Made by a program: the position numbers and the translations under genes
NCBI RefSeq assembly: GCF_014197445.1
Contig: NZ_JACIFO010000004.1
Location: 1-64,000 of the forward strand
Direction of reading: 5' to 3'
From: Mesonia hippocampi
GTDB lineage: Bacteria; Bacteroidota; Bacteroidia; Flavobacteriales; Flavobacteriaceae
DNA length: 64,000 nt
Shown: positions 53,101 to 61,054 of the stretch, piece after piece
How positions within the stretch are numbered: position 1 is the stretch's first letter
Layout of the letters: each line of letters opens with the position of its first letter
Notes under the pieces: model-generated
Told to the model about the DNA's origin: nothing
Seen by the model: only the letters and a program-made list of their open reading frames with translations
The model's database searches: none

Positions 53101-53529
53101 GCAGTACACGAACAAAAAGATCCTTTATTAATCTATAAGTTTGAAGCTTTCGAACTCTTTAAGGCAATGCTTGATAAGGTAAACAAAGAGGTGATTTCTT
53201 TCTTATTTAAAGGAGAAATACCTCAGCCTGAAACACAAGACATACAACAAGCACAGCAAGCCGCTAAGCAAGAAAATTTAGAAATTTCTAAAGAAGAAGT
53301 GCTTAACATGGATGAACAAGCCGCACAACACAGAGCTGCTGGAGCACAAGCACAACAAAATCAACCTCAAGTTACCGAGACCATTACACGAGACCAACCA
53401 AAAATTGGTAGAAATGATAAAGTAACCATAAAAAGTATAAAAACAGGAGAAAGCAAAAGCTTAAAATATAAACAAGCAATTCCGCTTTTACAAAAAGGAG
53501 AATGGGTATTGGTAGAAGAAAATGCTTAA
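50161..53529 (+). CDS. secA: Preprotein translocase ATPase SecA
   Basis: 1122 residues, longer than E. coli SecA (901). The ATPase motifs are complete: [14 protein letters not shown] near residue 192, [20 protein letters not shown] near residue 300, and the second half with [10 protein letters not shown] and [15 protein letters not shown]. A roughly 150-residue insertion lies after the first nucleotide-binding motifs (about 315-470), as in other Bacteroidota. The C-terminus keeps a KIGRND stretch but has no Cys of the usual CxCxSGxKYKxC zinc site. It drives proteins through SecYEG. Single-gene unit with flanking hairpins. Confidence 0.97.
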   Translation: [1122 protein letters not shown]

Positions 53530-53547
53530 TAGAAATTAAGAACTTAT

Positions 53548-53586
53548 AAAAAAATCCGAGTTAGCTACTAACTCGGATTTTTTTAT
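53548..53586. terminator. Terminator after secA
   Basis: 17-bp perfect stem (53548-53564 with 53568-53584, core ATCCGAGTTAG) inside A- and T-runs; serves secA and, from the other side, the M48 gene region. Confidence 0.85.
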
Positions 53587-53617
53587 TCAGTAGATTTATT
53601 TTACTAAAAACAATTGA

Positions 53618-54433
53618 TTATTTAAATTTAGTAACTCCAAATTTCTTTGCTTCGGCCTTAGCATCTCCAGCCCAAGCGGTTAAATTTTTTATTCTAGTAT
53701 CACTACTTGGGTGAGTACTTAACATCTCTGGCGGAGCTTGTCCTCCACTTTTAGCTTTCATACGTTTCCAAAGTTCAGGAGCTTCATCGGGATTATACCC
53801 TGCTATTGCCATTAATGTAAGGCCTATTTTATCAGCTTCAGTTTCATGACTTCTGCTAAATGGCAGCATCACCCCTACTTGAGAACCAACCCCATAAGCC
53901 GTATTAAAAATTTGCTGTGCTTCTGCATTATCACTCAAAGCTACGTTACCCGCAACGGCACCTATTTGCTGTAACTGCCCTGCACTCATTCGCTGCTGAC
54001 CATGATTTGCTAATGCATGAGCTACCTCGTGCCCCATTACAACCGCTAATCCTGTCTCGCTCTTTGTAACAGGTAATATCCCTGTATACACAACTATTTT
54101 TCCTCCAGGCATACACCATGCATTTACAGCATCATCTTGCACCAAATTATATTCCCATTTATAATCTTTCAAATAGCCTGCATAGCCATTAGCATTTAAC
54201 CAACGTTCTGCTGCAGTTGCTATTTTTCGCCCCACATTTTTAACCATATTGGCATCAGCTGTATTGGTAATTACTTTATTTTCGGTTAAAAACTGATCGT
54301 ACTGCTGAAAAGCCATTGGTAAAATCTGTGAGTTAGGCACTAAGGCCAATGTTTTTTTTCCTGTAAAAGGATTTTGGCTACATGCGGCCAACACAAAAGA
54401 TGCTGTTAATGCAAAAATTGTTTTTCTTTTCAT
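53618..54433 (-). CDS. M48-family metalloprotease lipoprotein
   Basis: 271 residues. The lipoprotein signal (IFALTASFVLAAC) is followed by NPFTGKKTL, typical of periplasmic M48 proteases of the LoiP/YcaL kind. The zinc site is VVMGHEVAHALANHG near residue 131 (HExxH) and the third ligand is in HETEADKIGLTLM near residue 195. It probably degrades misfolded outer-membrane or periplasmic proteins. Single-gene unit with a promoter at 54468. Confidence 0.93.
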   Translation of the reverse strand: MKRKTIFALTASFVLAACSQNPFTGKKTLALVPNSQILPMAFQQYDQFLTENKVITNTADANMVKNVGRKIATAAERWLNANGYAGYLKDYKWEYNLVQDDAVNAWCMPGGKIVVYTGILPVTKSETGLAVVMGHEVAHALANHGQQRMSAGQLQQIGAVAGNVALSDNAEAQQIFNTAYGVGSQVGVMLPFSRSHETEADKIGLTLMAIAGYNPDEAPELWKRMKAKSGGQAPPEMLSTHPSSDTRIKNLTAWAGDAKAEAKKFGVTKFK

Positions 54434-54467
54434 AAGATATCATTTAAATTCGCTAAGATGTATACTG

Positions 54468-54494
54468 CAAATATAAAACTAAAGCATGGTACAA
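54468..54494 (-). promoter_or_regulatory. Promoter of the M48 protease gene
   Basis: On the minus strand, TTG (54492-54494), a 16-bp spacer and TATATTTG (54468-54475), 34 bp before the ATG. Confidence 0.55.
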
Positions 54495-54522
54495 TATTTG
54501 TGTTTTTATAAAAAACTACTTT

Positions 54523-55023
54523 ATGAAAGTATTACATTTGTTATACGTGGTAATTGTTTTATTTACTTCTTGCCAAAGTAACAAAGATGGTAACACCTTA
54601 AAAGAATCTACTAAAAACATGAACTCACACACCAAATTTACAGAAAAAACAGATGCCGAATGGAAAAAGGAACTTTCGCCTGAACAATATCACATTCTAA
54701 GAGAAAATGGCACAGAAGCTCCGCATACAGGAAAATACAATTTACACTTCGAAAACGGCAACTATTATTGTGCTGGCTGCAACCAAAAATTATTTAATAG
54801 CGAAGCAAAATTTAGAAGCAATTGCGGTTGGCCAAGCTTTGATGAAGCCATAGCCGGAAGCATAGCTTACAAAGAAGATAATAGCCACGGAATGCACAGA
54901 ACAGAAATACGCTGCACCAAATGCAATGGACATATAGGACATGTTTTTAACGATGGACCAACAGAAACAGGAAAACGCTACTGCGTAAACTCGATAAGTA
55001 TTCAATTTAACACTCAAAAATAA
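54523..55023 (+). CDS. msrB: Peptide methionine-R-sulfoxide reductase, lipoprotein form
   Basis: 166 residues. The N-terminus MKVLHLLYVVIVLFTSC is a lipoprotein signal (Cys17), so this MsrB works outside the cytoplasm. The catalytic domain has both zinc CxxC pairs (CAGCNQKLF and CTKCNGHIGHVF), the substrate site CGWPSFDEAI and the catalytic Cys in RYCVNSISI near the end. It repairs oxidised methionine in exported proteins. The next gene, also a lipoprotein, starts 5 bp later. Confidence 0.95.
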   Translation: MKVLHLLYVVIVLFTSCQSNKDGNTLKESTKNMNSHTKFTEKTDAEWKKELSPEQYHILRENGTEAPHTGKYNLHFENGNYYCAGCNQKLFNSEAKFRSNCGWPSFDEAIAGSIAYKEDNSHGMHRTEIRCTKCNGHIGHVFNDGPTETGKRYCVNSISIQFNTQK

Positions 55024-55028
55024 TTATT

Positions 55029-55544
55029 ATGAAAAAATTAATTTTATTAGCCCTAAGCATTATTACACTTGCCGCTTGTGAAGGCGACCGAGGTCCTATG
55101 GGTCCTCCTGGTCAAGATGGCTTAATAGGAACTACTATTGAATTTCAAGTAAACTTTGGTAACCAAAACCAATACCTATATGATTTTGCTGCAAATGGTA
55201 TCGAGGTATTTGAAGATGAAGCTATTTTGGTTTACCACTCTTTAGACAGTGAAGTGGAAAACAATAATGTTAGTGTATGGACGCCTTTACCTAGAACTTT
55301 TTATTTTGATGACGGTAGAGAGTTAGCCTACACCTACAACCATACTTTCTACGATGTTGAAATTATGCTAGGAGGAAGTGTAAATTTAAATAACCTTGCC
55401 CCAGAATTTTATCAAAATCAATGGTTCAGAATTGTAATTATTCCTTCAGCAAGACTCGAAGATCCGTTTGTAAACACAAGCAGTTACCAAGCCTTAAAAA
55501 CCAGTATAGAAGCACAAGGCTTACAACTAAAAGAGATAAACTAA
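55029..55544 (+). CDS. Lipoprotein with short collagen-like segment
   Basis: 171 residues. The lipoprotein signal (LILLALSIITLAAC) is followed at once by a few Gly-x-y triplets (GDRGPMGPPGQDGLIG) and then a ~130-residue beta-rich domain ending in EAQGLQLKEIN. The triplet tract is too short for a stable collagen helix and may be a spacer. No family with a known function is recognised. It lies 5 bp after msrB, so it may be co-expressed in envelope stress, but this is a guess. Confidence 0.78.
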   Translation: MKKLILLALSIITLAACEGDRGPMGPPGQDGLIGTTIEFQVNFGNQNQYLYDFAANGIEVFEDEAILVYHSLDSEVENNNVSVWTPLPRTFYFDDGRELAYTYNHTFYDVEIMLGGSVNLNNLAPEFYQNQWFRIVIIPSARLEDPFVNTSSYQALKTSIEAQGLQLKEIN

Positions 55545-55668
55545 GTTAAGTTATAAAAATACAAATTAGACACTCCCCATAAATCAGTAAAGTAATTAAA
55601 AAAGCTTTTTTGGTTATGGGGATTATTGTTTAAATTCGCAACACATTAATTCAGCAAAAAATACAATC

Positions 55669-57060
55669 ATGAGCAAATACGATATTATTGTTTTAGGGAG
55701 CGGACCAGGAGGTTATGTAACTGCTATCCGTGCATCTCAATTAGGTTTCAAAACCGCTGTAGTAGAAAAAGAAAATCTTGGTGGTGTTTGTTTAAATTGG
55801 GGATGTATTCCTACAAAAGCATTACTTAAAAGTGCCGAAGTTTTTAATTATTTAAAACATGCCGAAGATTATGGATTAACCGTAAAAGATGCTAAGCACG
55901 ATTTCGATGCCGTTGTTAAACGTAGCCGTGGTGTAGCTGAAGGAATGAGTAAAGGCGTACAGTTTTTAATGAAAAAAAACAAAATTGATGTTATCAATGG
56001 TTTTGGAAAATTAAAAACAGGAAAAAAAGTTGACGTAACTGCCGATGATGGTAAAACAACTACCTACGAAGCAGACCATATTATCATCGCAACAGGAGCT
56101 CGTTCTCGTGAGCTTCCTAACTTACCACAAGACGGTAAAAAGGTAATTGGATACCGTGAAGCAATGACATTAAAAGAGCAACCAAAGAAAATGATTGTGG
56201 TTGGCTCTGGAGCTATTGGAGTAGAATTTGCTCACTTTTACAACGCAATGGGAACCGAAGTTACTATTGTAGAATACTTACCAACCTTAGTCCCTGTAGA
56301 AGACGAAGATGTTTCTAAACAATTTGAAAAATCTTTCAAAAAAGCAGGTATTAAAGTAATGACCAATGCTGCTGTAGAAAGTGTAGACACTTCAGGAAAA
56401 GGTGTAAAAGCTACAGTAAAAACAAAAAAAGGAGAAGAAATACTAGAAGCCGATGTAGTTTTATCTGCTGTTGGAATTAAAACCAACATCGAAAATATTG
56501 GGTTAGAAGACTTAGGTATAAAAACCGATAAAGATAAAATTATTGTAAACGAATGGTACCAAACTAACGTTCCTGGTGTTTATGCTATTGGAGATGTTGT
56601 ACCAGGACAAGCCTTAGCACACGTTGCTTCTGCCGAAGGAATACTATGTGTAGAAAAAATTAAAGGAATGCACGTAGAAGCTTTAGACTATGGAAACATA
56701 CCTGGTTGTACCTATGCATCGCCAGAAATTGCTAGTGTTGGACTTACCGAAAAACAAGCAAAAGAACAAGGTTATGACATCCGTGTAGGAAAATTTCCTT
56801 TCTCTGCCTCTGGTAAAGCAAGTGCTGCAGGTAAAAAAGATGGCTTTGTTAAAGTTATTTTTGACAAAAAATATGGCGAATGGTTAGGTTGCCACATGAT
56901 AGGTGCTGGTGTTACCGATATGATTGCTGAAGCTGTTTTAGGAAGAAAACTAGAAACTACAGGATATGAAGTGCTAAAAGCTGTTCACCCTCACCCAACA
57001 ATGAGTGAAGCGGTAATGGAAGCTGTAGCTGCTGCTTACGATGAAGTAATTCATCTATAA
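55669..57060 (+). CDS. lpdA: Dihydrolipoyl dehydrogenase
   Basis: 463 residues. FAD motif GSGPGGYVTAI near residue 10, redox-active disulfide GGVCLNWGC (Cys41 and Cys46), NAD motif VVGSGAIGVEFA near residue 176, YAIGDVVPGQALAH near residue 305 and the C-terminal HPHPTMSEAV with the catalytic His-Glu pair. It is the E3 subunit of 2-oxoacid dehydrogenase complexes and of glycine cleavage. No E1/E2 genes are adjacent, so it probably serves several complexes. Terminator at 57081. Confidence 0.96.
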   Translation: MSKYDIIVLGSGPGGYVTAIRASQLGFKTAVVEKENLGGVCLNWGCIPTKALLKSAEVFNYLKHAEDYGLTVKDAKHDFDAVVKRSRGVAEGMSKGVQFLMKKNKIDVINGFGKLKTGKKVDVTADDGKTTTYEADHIIIATGARSRELPNLPQDGKKVIGYREAMTLKEQPKKMIVVGSGAIGVEFAHFYNAMGTEVTIVEYLPTLVPVEDEDVSKQFEKSFKKAGIKVMTNAAVESVDTSGKGVKATVKTKKGEEILEADVVLSAVGIKTNIENIGLEDLGIKTDKDKIIVNEWYQTNVPGVYAIGDVVPGQALAHVASAEGILCVEKIKGMHVEALDYGNIPGCTYASPEIASVGLTEKQAKEQGYDIRVGKFPFSASGKASAAGKKDGFVKVIFDKKYGEWLGCHMIGAGVTDMIAEAVLGRKLETTGYEVLKAVHPHPTMSEAVMEAVAAAYDEVIHL

Positions 57061-57080
57061 AAAGACAAGTTGTAGAAATA

Positions 57081-57115
57081 AAAAATCCGAACGTTAAACG
57101 TTCGGATTTTTTTTA
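57081..57115. terminator. Terminator between lpdA and folD
   Basis: A- and T-flanked dyad with core TCCGAACGTT/AACGTTCGGA (57081-57095 with 57097-57111); it serves both convergent genes. Confidence 0.8.
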
Positions 57116-57134
57116 TATCTCTTAAATACTTTAA

Positions 57135-58022
57135 TTAAGCTCTTTTGGCCTGATGACGCTCTCTTGCTAAAAGCGTATTTTTTAACAACATGGCAATCGT
57201 CATTGGCCCTACACCACCAGGAACTGGCGTAATATAAGATGCTTTTTGCGATACATTATTAAAATCTGCATCTCCTTTTATTACATAACCTTTAGGAGCA
57301 TTATCGTCTGGCACACGTGAAATTCCTACATCGATAATTACCGCATCATCTTTTATCATTTCTGCTTTTAAGAAATGAGGAATCCCTACAGCTACGATAA
57401 TAATATCGGCCTGAGAGGTAATTTGATTAATGTTTTTGGTATACTTATGAGTTAATGTAACGGTAGAGTTCCCTGGAAAACCTTGACGCCCCATTAAAAT
57501 ACTCATAGGTCGTCCTACAATATGGCTACGCCCAATTACCACGGTATGTTTACCTTCGGTAGGAATATCGTAACGCTCTAAAAGCTCTAAAATACCAAAG
57601 GGTGTTGCAGGAATAAAAGAACTCATATCTAAAGACATTTTCCCAAAATTCTCTGGGTGAAAACCATCTACGTCTTTATCTGGATTTATTGCCATCAATA
57701 TCTTTTGTGTATCTATCTGTGGCGGCAAAGGCAACTGTACGATAAACCCATCAATATCATCATTTTGGTTTAACTCCTCTATTTTATCTAGTAATTCTAT
57801 TTCGCTCGTAGTCCCAGACATTCTTACCAATGTAGATTCAAAACCTACACGTTTACAAGCTTTTACTTTACTATTTACATAAGTTAAACTTGCTCCATCA
57901 CTACCTACAATAATTGCTGCTAAGTGAGGTATTTTTCCGCCTTGTTTTTTTAATTTTTCTACTTCTAAAGCAATTTCATCTTTAATGTCGTTGCTTACTT
58001 TTTTACCGTCTAAAATAGTCAT
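57135..58022 (-). CDS. folD: Bifunctional methylene-THF dehydrogenase / methenyl-THF cyclohydrolase
   Basis: 295 residues. The FolD signatures are present: KACKRVGFESTLVRM with the active-site Lys near residue 53, the block from GFIVQLPLPPQI to PDKDVDGFHPENFGKM near residues 93-130, VIGRSHIVGRPMSILM near residue 162 and the terminal PVPGGVGPMTIAML. It interconverts one-carbon forms of tetrahydrofolate with NADP. It lies downstream of ffh in the same direction, but a hairpin separates the two. Confidence 0.96.
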   Translation of the reverse strand: MTILDGKKVSNDIKDEIALEVEKLKKQGGKIPHLAAIIVGSDGASLTYVNSKVKACKRVGFESTLVRMSGTTSEIELLDKIEELNQNDDIDGFIVQLPLPPQIDTQKILMAINPDKDVDGFHPENFGKMSLDMSSFIPATPFGILELLERYDIPTEGKHTVVIGRSHIVGRPMSILMGRQGFPGNSTVTLTHKYTKNINQITSQADIIIVAVGIPHFLKAEMIKDDAVIIDVGISRVPDDNAPKGYVIKGDADFNNVSQKASYITPVPGGVGPMTIAMLLKNTLLARERHQAKRA

Positions 58023-58049
58023 GATAACGAATTTTTATATCTATAAAAA

Positions 58050-58074
58050 AAGCTTACTTTTCACAAGCAAGCTT
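58050..58074 (-). terminator. Terminator after ffh
   Basis: 10-bp stem (58050-58059 with 58065-58074; one G-U on the minus strand) followed on the minus strand by a run of T. Confidence 0.7.
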
Positions 58075-58081
58075 AAAACTT

Positions 58082-59410
58082 TTAACGCATTCCGCGCATC
58101 ATTTGCATCATTTTTTTACCGCCACCGCCTTGCATCATCTTCATCATTTTACTCATTTGCCCAAATTGTTTTAAGAGTTGATTAACTTGGGTAACCGAAG
58201 TTCCTGAACCTTTACCTATTCGCTTTTTTCTACTTGCGTTAATAATGGCAGGTTGTTCTCTTTCCTCTGGTGTCATCGAATGGATTATTGCTTCAATATG
58301 TTTAAACGCATCGTCATCGATATCGATATCTTTTAGTGCTTTTCCTGCACCGGGAATCATGCCTATTAAGTCTTTCATGTTCCCCATTTTTTTAACTTGT
58401 TGAATTTGCTTTAAAAAATCATCAAAACCAAACTGATCTTTTGCAATTTTCTTTTGTAGTTTTCTTGCCTCTTCTTCGTCGTACTGTTCTTGAGCACGTT
58501 CTACTAAAGATACAACATCTCCCATCCCTAAAATACGGTCGGCCATACGTGAAGGGTGGAAAACATCTATAGCTTCCATTTTCTCTCCTGTACCAATAAA
58601 TTTAATAGGTTTATTAACTACAGATTTAATTGAAATGGCAGCTCCTCCTCGCGTATCTCCATCTAGTTTAGTAAGAATTACCCCGTCAAAATTCAGGACA
58701 TCGTTAAAGGCCTTTGCTGTATTTACAGCATCTTGACCTGTCATGGCATCAACAACAAATAAGGTTTCTTGTGGCTGAATGGTTTGATGAATTTCAGAAA
58801 TTTCTTTCATCATTGCTTCATCTACAGCCAAACGCCCTGCGGTATCTATAATCACGACATTATGCCCATTTTGTTTTGCATGTGCAATCGCTTTTTGAGC
58901 AATATCTACCGGATTTTTATTTTCTTTATCACTAAAAACCTCTACCCCTATTTGATCGCCCACTACGTGTAACTGATCGATAGCTGCTGGTCGGTATACA
59001 TCACAGGCAACCAGAAGTGGCTTTTTTGTTTTTTTGGTTTTTAAGTAATTGGCTAACTTACCCGAAAAAGTAGTTTTACCACTACCTTGTAAACCAGACA
59101 TTAAAATGATACTTGGGTTTCCCGAAAGGTTTATCCCCGCTGTATCTCCTCCCATCAATTCGGTAAGTTCATCCTTTACCAATTTTACCATCAACTGCCC
59201 TGGCTTAAGGTCTTTTAATACACCTTGCCCTATGGCTTTCTCTTTTACAGCGTTGGTAAAATTCTTTGCAATTTTGTAATTAACATCTGCATCTACTAAG
59301 GCTCTACGAACTTCTTTAAGGGTATCGGCAACGTTTACCTCGGTAATTTGCCCATGCCCTTTTAGTATATGTAAAGCTTTATCTAACTTATCACTTAAAT
59401 TATCAAACAT
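58082..59410 (-). CDS. ffh: Signal recognition particle protein
   Basis: 442 residues: N domain, GTPase G domain (SGLQGSGKTTFSGKLA near residue 105, DTAGRLAVDE near 187, TKLDGDTRGG near 245) and a Met-rich M domain that binds signal sequences and 4.5S RNA. The tail (MSKMMKMMQGGGGKKMMQMMRGMR) is typical. It targets nascent membrane proteins to FtsY and SecYEG; secA and tatC in this window cover other routes. No 4.5S RNA gene was found nearby. Promoter at 59438. Confidence 0.96.
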   Translation of the reverse strand: MFDNLSDKLDKALHILKGHGQITEVNVADTLKEVRRALVDADVNYKIAKNFTNAVKEKAIGQGVLKDLKPGQLMVKLVKDELTELMGGDTAGINLSGNPSIILMSGLQGSGKTTFSGKLANYLKTKKTKKPLLVACDVYRPAAIDQLHVVGDQIGVEVFSDKENKNPVDIAQKAIAHAKQNGHNVVIIDTAGRLAVDEAMMKEISEIHQTIQPQETLFVVDAMTGQDAVNTAKAFNDVLNFDGVILTKLDGDTRGGAAISIKSVVNKPIKFIGTGEKMEAIDVFHPSRMADRILGMGDVVSLVERAQEQYDEEEARKLQKKIAKDQFGFDDFLKQIQQVKKMGNMKDLIGMIPGAGKALKDIDIDDDAFKHIEAIIHSMTPEEREQPAIINASRKKRIGKGSGTSVTQVNQLLKQFGQMSKMMKMMQGGGGKKMMQMMRGMR

Positions 59411-59437
59411 AATTTATATTCGGTTTTGTAAGGTTTG

Positions 59438-59464
59438 CAAAGTTAATCATTTGTAAGATAACAA
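59438..59464 (-). promoter_or_regulatory. Promoter of ffh
   Basis: On the minus strand, TTG (59462-59464), a 16-bp spacer and TAACTTTG (59438-59445), 27 bp before the ATG. Confidence 0.55.
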
Positions 59465-59579
59465 GAAAAACTATCTATTAATAAAATTTCAATCATTTTG
59501 GTTAAGGAGACTTCAAAAAATTATTTTATTAAAATTACTTTCTTTTTTTTACTACATTTAAAGCCCGAATTATTTTTCA

Positions 59580-60095
59580 ATGCCCAAATCTTTACATAAC
59601 AATACTTGTCAAGAAACTGTTTTTAAAAAAATATACCTCCGCTATGCGGATGAGATACGAAATTTTTTATACTACAAGTTTGGGAGTAACCTAAACCCCG
59701 AAGATAAAATGCAGGAAGCATTTATAAAGCTTTGGAAGAAATGTAAAGATGTGCCGCCAGAAAAAGCAAAAAGTTTCCTTTATACAGTTGCTAATAACGC
59801 CATGCTAAATGAAGTTAAGCACAAAAAAGTAATTCTAAAATATCAACAACAAAAAAAAGAGCATACCAACCATCAAGACCCTCAGTTTTTGTTGGAAGAA
59901 GAAGAATACCTAAAAAAATACCAATTAGCATTAGCTGAATTATCTGAAGCCCAGCGCGTAGCTTTTCTAATGAACCGCATTGAAGGAAAAAAACATAAAG
60001 AAATTGCAGAAATACTAGGCATTTCTCAAAAAGCAGTAGAAAAAAGAATTTATGGGGCTTTAAAAAAATTACGCAAAACAATAAAAGAGCTTTAA
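59580..60095 (+). CDS. ECF sigma factor (FecI-like)
   Basis: 171 residues. Sigma region 2 (EIRNFLYYKFGSNLNPEDKMQEAFIKLWKKC, near residues 25-55) and sigma region 4 with a helix-turn-helix (ELSEAQRVAFLMNRIEGKKHKEIAEILGISQKAVEKRIYGALKK, near 118-165) are complete. The direct neighbours are a FecR regulator (38 bp on) and a TonB receptor with an STN domain, the standard cell-surface signalling trio, so this sigma probably drives their own expression when the receptor is occupied. The ligand is unknown. Confidence 0.93.
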   Translation: MPKSLHNNTCQETVFKKIYLRYADEIRNFLYYKFGSNLNPEDKMQEAFIKLWKKCKDVPPEKAKSFLYTVANNAMLNEVKHKKVILKYQQQKKEHTNHQDPQFLLEEEEYLKKYQLALAELSEAQRVAFLMNRIEGKKHKEIAEILGISQKAVEKRIYGALKKLRKTIKEL

Positions 60096-60133
60096 AAGGT
60101 AGGGTTTTTACAGCTTAAGTTGTTGTATATAAA

Positions 60134-61054
60134 ATGGAAGAACAAAAAAACATAGAATTATTACTCCGAAAATGGTTGGACGGCGAAGCCACACCAGCAG
60201 AAATTGCAGTGCTAGAGCAATGGGAGGAGTTTCATACCTATAAAAAAATAGCCGAAACAGCTTTGTTATTTACACTTCCCAAGCCTAACTCGCAACAAAG
60301 TTATAAGCAATTGCAACAAAACTTAGCTTCTCATAAAAAAAGAAGAAGCGCTATTTTTAAGCCATTATTAAAAATTGCTGCTGTTGCTGCCATAATAGCG
60401 CTTGCCTTTGGCGGATATACTTATTATTTTACAACACACAATTACACCACTAAAACAGCCCAAACTAAACACATTACACTTCCAGATAACTCTAAGGTCT
60501 CTTTAAGTGTAGCCTCTGTTATTTCTTACTCCCGATTTAACTGGAAACAAAACAGAAACTTAACATTGGAAGGAGAAGCCTTTTTTGAAGTAGAAAAAGG
60601 GGAAAAATTTACAGTAGAAACACCGCTAGGAAACGTAAGCGTATTAGGGACAACTTTTAATGTTGAGCAGCGCGATAACTTTTTTGAGGTTACTTGTTAT
60701 GAAGGAAAAGTTTTGGTAGTAACCCCACAAAAAACATTACATCTAGTAGCTGGAGAAAGTTTTAGCCTAAATAACGGAAATATTACAACCCAAAAAACCA
60801 ACCTAAACACACCCGATTGGGTAAATGGCTACAGCTCTTTTACCAGTATTCCGATTACTGAAGTAATTAAAGCCTTAGAACGCCAGTATGCCATAGAAAT
60901 TAAAATAAAAAATGTTACCTTTGGTAGTGATGATTTATATACTGGCACTTTTGTTCATGATAATTTATCTAGCGCATTACAATCTATCGCTTTAGCTTTC
61001 AACCTAACCTATCAGCAAAACGGTCATGTAGTAACCCTACAAAAAGGTGAGTAA
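60134..61054 (+). CDS. FecR-family anti-sigma regulator
   Basis: 306 residues. The N-terminus is cytoplasmic (~80 residues, with the basic segment LASHKKRRSAIFK just before the membrane), one transmembrane helix lies near 85-105 (LKIAAVAAIIALAFGGYTYYF), and the periplasmic part holds the FecR domain (ITLPDNSKVSLSVASVISY near residue 113, LEGEAFFEVEKGEKF near 144, VLGTTFNVE near 170) and a C-terminal DUF4974-like part. It relays the signal from the receptor's STN domain to the sigma factor. The last 8 bp overlap the receptor gene. Confidence 0.93.
   Translation: MEEQKNIELLLRKWLDGEATPAEIAVLEQWEEFHTYKKIAETALLFTLPKPNSQQSYKQLQQNLASHKKRRSAIFKPLLKIAAVAAIIALAFGGYTYYFTTHNYTTKTAQTKHITLPDNSKVSLSVASVISYSRFNWKQNRNLTLEGEAFFEVEKGEKFTVETPLGNVSVLGTTFNVEQRDNFFEVTCYEGKVLVVTPQKTLHLVAGESFSLNNGNITTQKTNLNTPDWVNGYSSFTSIPITEVIKALERQYAIEIKIKNVTFGSDDLYTGTFVHDNLSSALQSIALAFNLTYQQNGHVVTLQKGE

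Noticed and set aside
59411-59579. 4.5S RNA gene next to ffh
   Set aside because: I see no GGAA-tetraloop hairpin of the SRP RNA in the gap; it is A/T-rich promoter sequence.
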